NCBI GenBank assembly: GCA_949825065.1
Contig: OX463841.1
Coordinates: 55,523,429 to 55,587,428 of the forward strand
Length of the DNA: 64,000 nt
Source: Odontocerum albicorne
Lineage: Eukaryota; Arthropoda; Insecta; Trichoptera; Odontoceridae
Direction of reading: 5' to 3'
In this document: positions 1 to 11,477 of the stretch, one piece after another
How positions within the stretch are numbered: the stretch's first letter is position 1
Layout of the letters: every line of letters begins with the position of its first letter
The notes under the pieces: generated by a model
What the model was told of the DNA's origin: nothing
What the model saw: only the letters and a program-made list of their open reading frames with translations
The model's database searches: none
Position numbers and translations under genes: made by a program

Positions 1-205
1 AAAATAAAAGCGTTTTATTAATTTCATTTGTTTAATGAGCAGTACAATCTGGTTAGCATATTGCAATGTGGCAATATCTTCCAACCAACAAAACCAGACC
101 GAAATATAGTCGTATATTTTTTTTAAACTGAGATACAATGGGAATCAAACCTGTAATCCTCAAATTGGGATACAACGTCTTAACAATTAGGCCACGGAGG
201 ATGTT
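1..205 (-). repeat. tRNA-derived SINE, tail cut by window edge
   Basis: Read on the minus strand, a tRNA-like head starts near 203 (GTGGCCTAATTGTTAAGAC resembles an A box) and carries a B box-like GGTTTGATTCC near 152-141. A T-rich linker follows, then a tail containing GGTTGGTTGGAAGA and CCAGATTGTACT. The same tail ends LINE family C (31482-32095 and 54045-54835), so this SINE probably borrows that LINE's reverse transcriptase. The tail runs off the window start. Confidence 0.7.
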
Positions 206-289
206 TGTAAAATAGATAAATATATTAACGATCGTCTGGCACAAATGTTTTTTTTTTCGCGTTTTTACTTTTTATTCGACAAGTGGATA

Positions 290-475
290 AATTCTGTTAT
301 TTTAATGTATACATCGGTTTCACTAAATGCCATTTAGAAATTTCTTCTGACCAACCAGAAAAATGTTAAAAGGTCTTATTTGAGAAACCAAAATAGTGCC
401 CTTTTTATTATATTCCATCGAGAGTTTGTAATTACTTGGAAATTTCTTCCGACTCATCAGAATTTTAGCAAAATA
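290..475 (-). repeat. SINE tail relics
   Basis: Two decayed pieces (about 330-410 and 420-475) resemble the SINE/LINE C tail (CTTCTGACCAACCAGAAA, CTTCCGACTCATCAGAA). No tRNA-like head is visible with them. Confidence 0.35.
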
Positions 476-596
476 ATGTAAACTTACATTTTTTGTCATT
501 TTATAGATAAGGTTAATTTGATTTAGATTTTGCTAAAATGTAATAAAAATAATATATAAATAACCAGTCAATATATAATATACAATAATATATCTG

Positions 597-965
597 CCTA
601 CCCCGACAGGGAAATGGCGTTATGGTATTATGTATTTATGTAACAATATTTCAACAACAGTTTTTTTTCTTGAACTGTTGAGCTAGATTAAAAAGGGAAC
701 TCTGAGATGGTTTGGACATGCGAAACGAATGAATAGAGAACAAAAAAAAATATAAAGTGTTAAGTTTGGTTACTAAGGAAAGTATGGTTGGATCAAGTGT
801 ATGATATTTTGAAAGAAGGAAATGTAAAAAGTCAGAGAGATCCTAGGAGCTGTATGAGAAGGTGTATGGATGCACAAGAGGTGAAAGTTGTGTGTCGCGA
901 TAGGAAAGTCTGACGCTCCCTACTCTCTGCTTACCCCGACAGGGAGATGGCGTGTGTATGTATGT
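597..965 (+). mobile_element. RTE-like LINE family A 3' ends (two relics)
   Basis: A short 3' end at 597-642 is followed by a longer one at 690-965. The longer copy reads, in broken frames, LRWFGHAKRMN, WIKCMIF, SCMRRCMDAQE and CRDRKV. It ends in CCCCGACAGGGAGATGGCG and a TATG-rich tail. This is the C-terminal end and 3' tail of a non-LTR reverse transcriptase that recurs at least ten times in this window, always broken. Confidence 0.65.
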
Positions 966-1000
966 AGTTAAATGTTGTTATTTCTTCAACATGTTGAAGA

Positions 1001-1270
1001 GTATTTATCTATAGCTAGAACAACACTCACAGATGTTTGGAAGCGAGGCAAAACGACGCTGAACAATATTTATTTATAGCTAGAATAACACTGACAGAAG
1101 ATGTTTGGGAGCGAGGCAAAAGGACGCTGAACAATATTTATTTATAGCTAGAATAACACTCACATAAGATGTTTGGAAGCGAGGCAAAACGACGCTGAAC
1201 AATATTTATCTATAGCTAGAATAACACTCACAGAAGATGTTTGGAAGCGAGGCAAAACGACGCTGAACAA
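1001..1270. repeat. Tandem repeat, 66-68 bp x 4
   Basis: Four units begin at 1001, 1067, 1135 and 1203 with TATTTATCTATAGCTAGAA and end with GACGCTGAACAA. Units differ by only a few bases. No coding potential is visible. Confidence 0.9.
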
Positions 1271-1740
1271 CATATTATATAATATGTAATAATATATTGT
1301 CACAATTATCATCTTACACCACATTGAATACCATTTTTCATTGATGTTCGTCTTGCATAAAAATATATAATTATGCTTCAAGAAAAAAAAAGTAGAATCA
1401 GAAGGCACGCGTTTTCACTCACTCTTTTTGAAATACACATTTTGATAACAAATAAAAAATGAACAGGAAGGTAATTAGTATAGTATATAGTATAATATCC
1501 AACCCAGCGCAAAGGAATCGCTTATTTGATATGCATTATAATTTACATAAACTTTAAAACACTGAAAAAACTTAACTCTAACGATTTATTTTAAATATTC
1601 GGTTTAGCTATAAAAAGAGAAGTCTTTAAAAAATTTATATATATTACATATTTGTTTCTTTTATATATTTATGCTCCTGTGGTGTAATTTGTAAAAACTG
1701 TAGAAGTGTTGTTCCCATATTAATTAAACTCCGCATAATA
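1271..1740. other. AT-rich sequence, nothing recognised
   Basis: Low-complexity AT-rich DNA. Frames here lack codon bias and recognisable motifs. Confidence 0.5.
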
Positions 1741-1742
1741 TA

Positions 1743-2536
1743 TTGGGTGTTAACATAAGTTGTGTCCGTTTTTTTTTCCAAATTTAAAATTGAGCACCAA
1801 AAGTAAAAAAAATGGTTAATGTTATACGTCATTCGAAAGAAAATTTTCTGCTCTACAAGATGTTGTATTTGCTTTTACGTTACATATATTATTTTATTTG
1901 ATTACAAGCCTTCAAAATGGAATGTCAAGTAGACGAAAGTGAACATTTTCGACACCTTCTGTTCGCGTTAATTTGAGGGAATAAAACTGCTAAAGCTGCT
2001 CGCGATATTTGCGAATTGTACAGTGAAGATGCTATGAATGAAAGGACAGATGGTAGATGGCGGTATACAGTCATGTGAATACAATTCACCTGCTCAGCCA
2101 ATTCTACGGTGGTTTGAAGGGGATCTTCATGAATAATATGATTTAAGCGGTCCTCATCCGAAGTCCACTGGTCGTTCGGAACGCTACATGTCTTTCAGGT
2201 CAAAATTACCGTCTTTGAAACGCAAAAACCATCGACGAGCTGTCATTTCATTCATAGCATCTTCATTGTACACTTCGCAAATATCGCGAGCAGCTTTATT
2301 CCCTCGATTGAACGCGAACAGAAGGTCTCAAAAATGTTCACTTTCGTCTACTTGACATTCCATTTTGAAGGCTTGTAATCAAATAAAATAATATATGTAA
2401 CGTAAAAGCAAACACAATATCTTGTAGAGCAGAAAATTTTCTTTCGACTGACGTATAACATTTACCATTTTTTTACTTTTGGTGCTCATTTTTAAATTTG
2501 AAAAAAAAAACGGACACAACTTATGTTAACACCTAA
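1743..2536. mobile_element. Palindromic mariner derivative (both ends from the 5' end)
   Basis: TTGGGTGTTAAC begins the element after a TA (1741-1742), and GTTAACACCTAA closes it before a TA (2537-2538). Arms of about 310 bp are inverted copies of each other. Each arm carries the start of a mariner transposase: MECQVDESEHF begins at 1917 on the plus strand and at 2363 on the minus strand. The minus-strand arm runs further, through DAMNEMTARRWFLRFKDGNF and HMTVYR, which fit the N-terminal helix-turn-helix domains of mariner. Stop codons interrupt both arms and no catalytic D,D,D region is present. The element is therefore non-autonomous, and its 3' end was replaced by an inverted copy of its 5' end. 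Confidence 0.8.
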
Positions 2537-2554
2537 TATAATAAATTTAGACTG

Positions 2555-3245
2555 CCTACAATCAACAATTTTAGCCTATCTACAATCAGCATCAACGCTG
2601 TAGGTACTTTTTTCTGGCACCTTTCTATAAAAAACCGCCAACAATTTGTCGTACAATGTATAAACAGCCTATCTACAATCAGCTATTATAATGTGCAATA
2701 AACGTCAGATTATTCACAATCAATATCATTGATGTACAATAAATTACAATAAATACGCCTGAAGATTTAATGTAACGGCCATTCTGCAATAATTTCTCAC
2801 TACGCAACCTGTTTAAAATTTGTCTTTAATGATGGTCGATCTTTGTAAGGATTATATACAAAATTAGTGTATAAAATAAGAAACAATAAATAACCTTGTT
2901 GGTTAGTTACAATCATTTTATCATACGCGAGACTGCCTACAATCAGCGTGTTGTATTATTCAATATTATATACACAATCATTATCATTGGTATACAATAA
3001 ATACTCCTGATTATTAGCTGCAATCATTTCACCATACGCAGTCTGCCTACAATCCGTTTTGCTGATGCACTCATATAATTCTTCGAGACTTTATACAAGT
3101 ACACGATCAATATTATTGTTCTGCAATAAATATACTTTGCTCTTACTAGTAGAACTGATTCAACAATCATTTCATGACACTCAGTTCAACATAGTCAACA
3201 ATCAATAATTTATTGTCGGTAAGAAGAACATCTTTATTGTAGATT
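2555..3245. repeat. Degenerate CCTACAATCA repeats
   Basis: The motif (G/T)CCTACAATC(A/C) recurs at about 2555, 2590, 2668, 2936 and 3048. It is usually followed by a CAATCATT/ATCATTG stretch and ACAATAAAT, as in an old tandem or palindromic array. Spacing is irregular. Confidence 0.45.
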
Positions 3246-3589
3246 ATTTATAAAGTTTGAAGATATTTGAATATAGATAAAATATAATATATATTGGATA
3301 AAATTTTAATCTGTCAGATAAACCTTTTTATATATAATATTCCTTTGACAAACCTATCTAATATCAGCTTTAACACTTATATTTTCTCTGTTTGGCAGCC
3401 TAATCATACTCGCATTATTAACAAAATATTACATTATACATAACTCAATAAACTATTTTATGATTATATTATATATACCTTACATTACATTGCTTGATTG
3501 TCTAAAAGAAAGCATTGTTTATTTCTTTGGCACCATATTCAAGTTCTAATAAATGTGCATTTTAAGCGGTGTTTAAATAACATATTTAT

Positions 3590-4245
3590 TAAACAGAATA
3601 ATTTTACACTTAAATGTGAAAAAAATCTACAGAACAAACTTAAATGATAGTACAGAAATGTTTCGCTTTATAAAATCACTGTCAAACTGTAGTCAATACG
3701 TAATGACTACAGTTTGACAATGCTTTGACTCTACATAATATTGTATCGAGTACAGTTTGACAATGCTTTGACTATATATAATATTCTATCGAGTACAGTT
3801 TGGCAATGCTTTGACTATACATAATATTGTATCGAGTACAGTTTGACAATGCTTTGACTCTACATAATATTGTATCGAGTACAGTTTGACAATGCTTTGA
3901 CTCTACATAATATTGTATCGAGTACAGTTTGTCAATGCTTTGACTATACATAATATTCTATCGAGTACAGTTTGGCAATGCTTTAACTATACATAATATT
4001 ATATTGAGTACAGTTTGGCAATGCTTTGACTATACATAATATTGTATCGAGTACAGTTTGTAAATGCTTTGACTATACATAATAGTGTATCGAGTACAGT
4101 TTGACAATGCTTTGACTATATACATAATATTGTATCGAGTACAGTTTGACAATGCTTTTGTAAAGCGAAAAAGATCTGTCACTTTAATTTAAGTTTATGG
4201 TACAGATTTTTATTCAAATTTAAGTTTCATATTATTCTGTTTAAA
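3590..4245. mobile_element. Foldback MITE (family G) with internal minisatellite
   Basis: The left arm (about 3590-3698) and right arm (about 4141-4245) are inverted copies. AAACAGAATAAT on the left matches ATTATTCTGTTT on the right, and both carry the CGCTTTA/TAAAGCG and CTTAAAT/ATTTAAG blocks. The middle is filled by the 43-bp array at 3708-4160. A solitary end of the same family lies at 9972-10080. No coding sequence. Confidence 0.7.
3708..4160. repeat. Tandem repeat, 43 bp x about 11
   Basis: Units begin with TACAGTTTGACAATGCTTTG near 3708, 3751, 3794, 3837, 3880, 3923, 3966, 4009, 4052, 4095 and 4140. The unit starts with the arm-edge sequence of the surrounding MITE, so the array probably grew from the MITE arm. 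Confidence 0.92.
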
Positions 4246-4572
4246 AATGAAATTGAACAATATAAATATTATACTAAATCAAGTAATGAATATTTATCAA
4301 ATAATTTTTTAAACTTATTTTCTACATTGAATTATTTATATGTTAATATTTTTTAAAAGTTGATTTAATCTTTCGATAATGTGATAACACTTAAAAACAT
4401 ATCAAAAAAATATTTCTTCGGCATCTGTCAGTAAAGAAAATGGAAATCAATATGTTATGATAATCGTTAAGCCAACATTAGAAATAAATAATGCATTTTA
4501 CTAGTTTAAAATATATTTGATTATTGTGATTTTTTTTTATTTGATCAACATTTTAATGTCGCCATTGATTTA

Positions 4573-4792
4573 TTGTATTACACTTTTGTTGTTTCGACGA
4601 AACTTGAAGGGCTTATATTTTCTATTTATTGGTGGAAATATTTTCTAGCCAACCAGAAATATGTTAAAGAAACTTCGAGTGCAAACCAGACTGGAACTCT
4701 TTTTAAATAAATTTGGCTACAAACGGGAATCGAACCCGATAACCGCGGGTCGGTAGACAAGTGTCTTACCGACCAAACCACGGGGGTAGTTA
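4573..4792 (-). repeat. tRNA-derived SINE
   Basis: On the minus strand, CCGTGGTTTGGTCGGTAAG and GGGTTCGATTCCCG are clear A- and B-box regions of a tRNA-like head (4790-4715). A linker with CCAGTCTGG and a diverged tail (CTGGTTGGCTAGAAAATA) follow. It matches the SINE family at 1-205, 22920-23127, 31232-31425 and 54395-54577. This is not a functional tRNA: it lacks a cloverleaf 3' half and has a long tail. Confidence 0.8.
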
Positions 4793-6040
4793 TTTTCAAT
4801 AATGAAAAAAAAATCGCGGGTATATAGGAATGTAGGCATTGTTTTGACTATACTTGGGTTAATGATTTTATTGTGAAAGTGAAACGTACATTTATAAAGG
4901 GTTTAATAATTTATAAATTAATACGTTAATTAATTTCGGTTGATAAACCGTCGTTATGACTCCATTATTTCGAAATATTTGAAACACGAATTCACTTCAC
5001 ATACGAAATATGACTTAGAAGGCAATACTTATATCTCTGTAGGACATGTACTCGTACATATGAAAACTCGCAGTATCGCAAACATAACCTCGATGAACAT
5101 AGACTTCCGGGTCACGTTGGTTTCAGTTCCTGAAATAAGATCAAGCCTGTAATGTAAAGTATATAATATTTTCCATTTCCGTAATCCGTAATGATCGAAT
5201 TAATTGGGAATAACTTCATAGTGTTGTCAATTATAATAGTCAGTGTGAACTAGAAATATACGTTCCTGCAAAATATAATATTCACTAATCATACAGTACA
5301 AGTACCGTGTACTCGTGTTTCTCGCACTCATACAGTACAAGTACCGTGTACTCGTGTTTCTCGTACTCATTGTACGAATATTATAGAAAAGTTTATATTA
5401 AAAAAATGCCAACACTAATGTGTGATTCTCGGTCAAATCAGATAAATATTCGATTGCATAAATTATGTCTAGCTATTTCAAAGTTTTACATAAAAAAACG
5501 TTAATGCGAAAAATATGAATATAAATTTTGAAAACTAATAATTCAAATGGTAAAAAGGAAATATGTGTTAGACAAATAAATAAAAATTCTAACGTTTATG
5601 TACGAACAATTAAAATCTACTAACTAAAAATATCGTATTATTATGAAACAAGATTTTCATTTTATGTTTTTTTTACAAGCGCTTTTACATATTTTTATTA
5701 AAGTTATATAATATTTGACAAATTCGAAATAATTTTGAAGTTAAGGTAGCTCTTATTAAAAAATAAGAAATATTCTCTAAAATGATTTGAATGTCAATTT
5801 TACCGCATTGGTAAAAAGGCACACATTTCTTGTGTTTAGATCCGAACATGGAAGAAATGACATAGAAGAAGATTTCAATCAAAATATAATAAGTGCTTTT
5901 TAATATTACGATTACTTTTAAATACTTTTTCATGTATATTTTATAACAGGGAAAAATATTACTTGAATATGGTAAATAATATTCCTAGTACACAGTAAAT
6001 GAATACATTTTCTGATTTCACCGAAAATCTCACGTTTCTC
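4793..6040. other. AT-rich sequence without recognised genes
   Basis: Apart from the 39-bp duplication at 5290-5365 I see only AT-rich DNA. Short frames such as 4940-5152 (+) have no recognisable domain or codon bias. Confidence 0.5.
5290..5365. repeat. Direct duplication, 39 bp x 2
   Basis: Two adjacent copies of CATACAGTACAAGTACCGTG followed by TACTCGTGTTTCTCG. AGTACAAGTACCGTGTACT is itself nearly palindromic. Confidence 0.8.
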
Positions 6041-6226
6041 ATCGTCACACTCCATTCTCCAATACTTTAACATCGTCACACTCCATTCTCCAATATTTTA
6101 ACATCGTCACACTCCATTCTTCAATACTTTAACATCGTCAAACTCCATTCTCTCATACTTTAACACCGTCACACTCCATTCTCCCATACTTTAACACCGT
6201 CACACTCCATTCTCCCATACTTTAAC
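6041..6226. repeat. Tandem repeat, 31 bp x 6
   Basis: Units of ATCGTCACACTCCATTCTCC + AATACTTTAAC begin at 6041, 6072, 6103, 6134, 6165 and 6196. Later units share the change ATC to ACC, which suggests local homogenisation. Confidence 0.92.
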
Positions 6227-8280
6227 AATATGTATGTATATATATAATATATATTGATAGGTATATGAATATAATATGTATAATTAATTTAAAAGTACGC
6301 TAAATTTTTCATAATTTATAAAATGAGAAAATTTTGTTATAAAAGCCTAAAATTTTTGAAAAATTTATTAATACTTTACAAAGATAAGATATATTTTGGT
6401 GTAAAAATATTTTCTATGTCAAATATTATTAGATATAAATTTATATATGTAGGGGGTAGCATTCTAGAGATATGCGGAAGGGGTGACCGGTAGTAAATAT
6501 GATTAGTACCTCTTTGAGACTAATTTCTAAGAAGAAATTATTTAAAAATATAGTGACGATTACCATTAAAAAAGTGTAACAGCATAAGTTAACTATATAA
6601 TAGAATTGAACTAATTCCCATCTTCCGCCCATCTCCGAAATACTACCCGACCATCAACAAGAAGCCTAAAGATTCAAGACCTCGTCATTCTCGAAAGTTA
6701 CACACGTATATTTACAATATGTTATATAAATATTGTATCAACCTTCTGTAGAAAGTTTTGTTCCGATGTAATAAACACTCTATGGGAACTATTTAACGAT
6801 TATTAATCAATTCAAAATCTCTAACAATAAAAATTGTTTACGGAAACCTACTTTAGTGTCATATAAAATTGTTTTACTTTTTTTTTATCTAATTTGAACC
6901 CTTTTTTTAACTTTTTCAAGTATTTCTGTGAAATTTCCGTTAAGTGTCTCGAGTGAATTGATTTTTTTTTGACAAAAATGATTTAAATTGAAATAATTCC
7001 ATCAAAATGTTAAAAAAATATGCGTTATTCAAATCACATCTTCTCCATTTAGTTATATTTTTCTGAAACCGATTCAACCGCTACCCCTCCTACAGTCTAC
7101 CCCTCCTAACATTAACATTAAAATAAAATAAAATCAGCCGACCATCAATATGACGTCACGATAATCAACACATAACATTTAAAATATCTACTGTCATAAA
7201 AAAAAAGAAAAACAAATAATAGTATTAATAATTTAATAAATGTTTTTTTTTTCTTGCACTTGGTAAATAAATATAACATTTATAAATATATTATAATCCT
7301 CTTAATTTAAATTTAGATGAATTGACAAAAAAACCTTACATTTAAACAATTTCAAAGTCATTCATACTAAAATTATTCATTGAATTCTTGCCAGTTGTAT
7401 AATAAATATTATATATTTATATCGAAGGCATGTACACAACGAACATGCCATTCAAAAAAGAGATTTGAATATAATTATTGAATATTTATTTCGTTGAAAA
7501 AAAAAAAAACATGAAATAAAAAATGAACAAGAATATTTTCTAATTTCGTTAAGTAGCAAGCAATTCTGTATGCAATTTCAATGCACTTTTTACAGCTTCG
7601 TTAAAAAAGTAACGAATTATATAAAAATTGTTTCAAACCCAAGCAAACATTCGCTTACTGATGTCATTTTTTTTTTTCAATTCGTTTGTCCAATGTGTAT
7701 ATGAATTGCCTTATAAGGTCCAAATGTATTTGATACCTTAACTAATTAAGTTAAACACACGCCAGTTCAAACGATCAATTATTTTCTTTCGATCGAATGA
7801 CGTTTATTCGAAAAATACACAAAAATTGTTAATTCGTGAAATAAGCGATATCATCCGCAATATATGTATTTGTAACATTTTTGGGTAAAAGGTGATTACA
7901 TAAGTCGTGTGTAGTAATTTTTCTATTCATCATTTAGGAGTCTTTTGTATTACTTTTTTTTTTCCACATACATAAAAACTTTTGAGGTCAAAAACTTGAT
8001 CAAACAAATTGTATCATACTCATATTTATATTCGGTAGCATTATATTATACATGTGTTTATAAAAAAAAGTGCGCTCTTATTTTTGAGAACACTATTTTT
8101 TCAAGAGACTATCAGTCCAATAATTTTGACAAAAAATCTTGGTCAAAGACTGAAGCTCCGCACGGCGCCAAACAACTTGACAGATCTTTTTACAAGTTTA
8201 ATTTAACATCAGCTGTTTTATCTGAATAACAGCTGAAGTATCGGCTGATACGATTACTCGTAGTATAATTTGATATATCC
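6227..8280. other. AT-rich intergenic or 3' flank, nothing recognised
   Basis: Over 2 kb of AT-rich DNA with many homopolymer T and A runs. It lies downstream of the stop codon of the minus-strand gene (8422), so part may be its 3' untranslated region. I cannot place the polyadenylation site. Confidence 0.4.
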
Positions 8281-8421
8281 GGTAGGTTCAGAGGTGGTCG
8301 ATCAAGTATTTGCCCTGTGGTGGTAGCCCGCTCTGATGGTCAATCTTGTGTGGCGGACTACTCCAGGTGTCAGGGCGGGGGCGTTGGGGACGTGGGGGGC
8401 GCTGGGCGCGGGGGGCGGGCG

Positions 8422-8508
8422 CTACGTGAGCAGCTTGAAGAACATGATGGCGAGGGAAATGTTGATGAAGAGCACCAGCATGACCAACTGCTGGCGGGAG
8501 AACCATTC
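8422..8508 (-). CDS. Terminal coding exon of a tail-anchored membrane protein
   Basis: On the minus strand a pyrimidine-rich acceptor (CTCTCGTTTCAG) is followed at 8508 by GAA TGG TTC, and the frame runs 28 codons to TAG at 8424-8422. The peptide starts EWFSRQQ, continues as a hydrophobic segment (LVMLVLFINISLAIMFF) and ends KLLT. The exon is GC-rich and codon-biased, unlike its surroundings. It starts in phase 0, matching the phase-0 end of the exon at 28350-28150, so the joined product reads ...QVK-EWFSRQQ. A single hydrophobic stretch within the last 22 residues predicts C-tail anchoring in an intracellular membrane, with the rest of the protein cytosolic. I do not recognise the family. 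The GC-rich, C-rich stretch after the stop is presumably 3' untranslated region. Confidence 0.8.
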   Translation of the reverse strand, partial: EWFSRQQLVMLVLFINISLAIMFFKLLT

Positions 8509-8825
8509 CTGAAACGAGAGAACATTTTGTATTATATTCATTTTTAATAATCTTATTCGAAGGAACTCGGGTCAAAACAGTTGGAGTTTGCAACTTATAT
8601 TTAACAATTGTAATAATAATAATAATGAAAATAATATTTATAAAGCGTGATTTAAAGGGCACTGCCCCCAAGGGCACTTTCCCCATGGGCGCTCTAGCTC
8701 TGGAATCCAACCCACTATGAAATATTAAAAATAAATATTAAAAAAAAAGAAAAGTTGTGTAAATATGGAAATGTGATGGATGGGCGGGCGGTTCTTAACA
8801 TATCACTTGTGGTTCGTAACATATC

Positions 8826-9515
8826 TTGACATTGTAATTTATTTTTATCAAACACTGTTTATTCCACTTTTTTATGACGGTATAACCCTACCGGTTTCAA
8901 GGTGCACACCTCATCTTCAGGGGAGCGCAAACAAGACTAAATGCTGTTCGAACTGGTACCGATATACACGCTTCAATGGTTGGGGGCGGGGGGGGGGGGG
9001 GGGGGGGGGTGAGAAAGGCACGGAACAATTTCGGCCAAGAGCGGAGAGTTTTGGGTAAATAACTGTTCAACAGATGTTCCGATCGGTGTACTGATTTAGA
9101 AATTTCTAGGGCCTCTAATCTGTCCAATTTATTTCCGTTACCACTGATATGTAAGAATTTGGCATCATTGATAGAAAAAGTATGATTCTCGCGGTGACAA
9201 TGATTAGCCATTTTAGAATAAATTAGAGGATTTGTTAAGGCGGATTTGTGTTCACGAAATCTCTTTTCAAAAGATCTTCCTGTCTTTTCTATATAGAAAT
9301 GATCACAGTCAGCACATCTCACCCCCCCCCCCCCCCCCCCCCGCCCCCAACCGTTGAAGCGTGTATATCGGTACCAGTTCGAACAGCATTTAGTCTTGTT
9401 TGCGCTCCCCTGAAGATGAGGTGAAAGCCTTGAAACCGGTTGGGTTATACCGTCATTAAAAAGTGGAATAAACAGTGTTTGATAAAAATAAATTACAATG
9501 TCTTTAAACCTCCAC
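8826..9515 (-). mobile_element. Penelope-like retroelement remnant with inverted ends
   Basis: Two arms, 8826-8998 and 9320-9515, are inverted copies. On the minus strand each contains (from the outer edge) GTGGAATAAACAGTGTTTG, GGGTTATACCG, CTTGAAACCGG, CTGAAGATGAGGTG and GCGCTCCCCTGAAG blocks. Between them is a minus-strand fragment of a GIY-YIG endonuclease domain. Terminal repeats in inverted orientation around a 5'-truncated coding fragment are typical of Penelope-like elements. A G run (8986-9009) and a C run (9323-9343) mark both inner edges. Confidence 0.75.
8999..9330 (-). pseudogene. GIY-YIG endonuclease fragment of a Penelope-like element
   Basis: The minus-strand frame reads CADCDHFYIEKTGRSFEKR, then FREHKSAL and later SVHRSEHLLNSYLPK. 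FYIEKTGRSFEKRFREHK fits the GIY-YIG core, with the conserved arginine after the tyrosine motif, although the usual glycine after YI is glutamate here. In Penelope-like elements this domain follows the reverse transcriptase and cuts target DNA. Only this C-terminal part remains, the frame runs into the C homopolymer at its 5' side, and no reverse transcriptase is attached. It is a dead remnant. Confidence 0.72.
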
Positions 9516-9545
9516 AATGTTAATGCCTTAACTATAAACAACATA

Positions 9546-10407
9546 TATTGACATTCATAACTCTTTTAGTAAACTTACGGCTGGATTGAGGAAAATATAC
9601 CTGTCGTTGGCGGCAGGGAACAGTTCAATTGTCTGAATACTCGTCTATTAACTTAACCATAACAGGTGCTTTCTACCGATTTCGTGTCGTCCTTCGATTT
9701 TGTCAGTTAATTTTAGCAAGTGGTATTTTTCTCCTCTCAGATGGTCGAAACACTCTTGATGTTAGTTAAACATCACAGTCACCGTCACAACACCTTAATT
9801 TCTACAACATTTACTTTCGTCATATTTTGCTACGTCCAAGTTTCAGCATGCATATCCTAATGTTTGGAAAAAGATTTAACTATAAGAAGCCTGCATTGCT
9901 TCTCTTGAAAAAATTGTTAAACGAAACGAATATTTAAATGGGAAAAGAAATACACAATAATTTCAAGTGTCAGATATGTTTCGTTTTACAAAAGCATTGT
10001 CAAACTGTCACTTTAATTTAAGTTATTGTGTAGAATTTTTTCACATTTCAGTATAAAATAATTACGTTTTAAAATAGTTCTACAGTACTCGTACAAATCA
10101 ATTAATACGAAACGAATATATAATATTTGAACTTAAGATGTTATGGCGTCATTTTTGTTGAAGATGATGATTATTTTTAATAGGACTGTGGTCAGGGTCA
10201 ACCTGAGACAGGTTCAATGGGTGCAGTCTTACCTAGTATCGCGTTTAGCGAGACCCCACACTCATGAAAAGTAATTTTAAAAAAAATATAGGTTAATATC
10301 ATATATTCAGCCCCAGTAATTCTTGTAATTCGTATATTTTGAAATACCTTTATCTTTTTGGGTGCCATTTGATTGTTATTCGTGATACATTCCGAAATTG
10401 ACGGAGC
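9546..10407. other. Mostly unrecognised; contains one MITE family G end
   Basis: 9972-10080 repeats the arm of the foldback MITE at 3590-4245 (TTCGTTTTACAAAAGC, ATTGTCAAACTGT, CACTTTAATTTAAG). On the minus strand about 9825-9870 vaguely recalls a LINE reverse transcriptase C-terminus but is too decayed to call. Confidence 0.45.
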
Positions 10408-10990
10408 TATACTTGAGAAAATGTAGCATGGTCCCTGTGACTTCACAAATTTGTCCCAATACAACCTTGTAACGACGTTACGTAATTTTAATTATTTTAT
10501 CAACTTTAATAATAAGGTAAGCCTCGATTCTAATAAAAAACAAGTTATTTAGGTAAATACTCGTACATTACATAAAACTAACAATAATGACAAATTAATA
10601 CATCTTGTTACAAATTAGCAAAAATGTGGCAGTTTGTTAAAATTAAATAATATTCAATGACGTTTGTCAAAAGTCACTACGTTAGTCTGCATTGGCTAGG
10701 GATGGGGTATACGATAATTGGATTTTCGATTTATTTATACCTAAAATAAATGTTCGTAATTAGTATTAATTCATAGTGGATCTTGGCCTATTTAAAGATA
10801 TATACAAATCATAGAATACGTTGAAAGTCAGTATATTGAAAATTAGGAATAAAAACGTCAGTTCAGAGAAAAACAATTTTTCGATTTATAAAAAAACGAT
10901 TCGATTTGTAAAAAAAACTATTTTACTCCATCCCTTTGAGACATGACATTTCAAATGTCACAGGGACCATCCAACATTTTCTCAAGTATA
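10408..10990. mobile_element. MITE family E, copy 1
   Basis: Terminal inverted repeats are TATACTTGAGAAAATGTAGC on the left and its complement on the right (ending CTCAAGTATA), extending into GGTCCCTGTGAC. The interior is AT-rich, non-coding and about 90% like the copies at 16265-16813 and 59898-60459 by eye. Length is 583 bp. Superfamily is unresolved. Confidence 0.85.
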
Positions 10991-11150
10991 GTTTATTTAA
11001 TATATTTATGACCAATCTATTGCGTGTAATCTATTGCATTCATGATAACATTTTTGCTAAATTAATAAGTACATTTAAAAAAAGTCTTTTATGAGGGTAA
11101 ATATTTGTGCAATGTTTGGTCCGTTTTTCACCGTTATATAGATGTAAACA

Positions 11151-11420
11151 TATTGTAATTTATTTTTATCAAACACTGTTTATTCCATTTTTTTTGTAAT
11201 GGTATAACCCTACCGGTTTCAAGGCTTTCACCCCATCTTCAGGGGAGCACAAACAAGACTTAATGCTGTTCGAGCTGGTACCGATATACACGCTTCAATG
11301 GTTGGGGGCTGAGGGGTGAGAGAGGCATGGGACGATTTCGGCAAAGAGCGGAGAGATTTTTGGGATATAACTGTTCAACAGATGTTCGGACCGATGTACT
11401 GACTTATATATTTTCGCATT
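11151..11420 (-). mobile_element. Penelope-like element 3' end
   Basis: A minus-oriented single end: the frame KSVHRSEHLLNSYIPKI leads to a stop, then the characteristic end with CTGAAGATGGGGTG, CTTGAAACCGG and GGGTTATACCA. It shows that the terminal repeat lies just downstream of the endonuclease frame, supporting the reading of 8826-9515. Confidence 0.75.
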
Positions 11421-11477
11421 TTTTGCGGTACTGGCATTTAATATGTTAAAGGCATTTAATATGTTGTTTAAATACAT

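Noticed and set aside
4712..4790. Possible functional tRNA genes (also at 31230, 34780, 54500)
   Set aside because: They have A and B boxes but no complete cloverleaf, and a LINE-like tail follows; they are SINE heads.
8288..8710. 140-codon minus frame covering the terminal exon
   Set aside because: It reads the exon in a different frame; the supported frame is defined by the acceptor at 8509 and the stop at 8424-8422.
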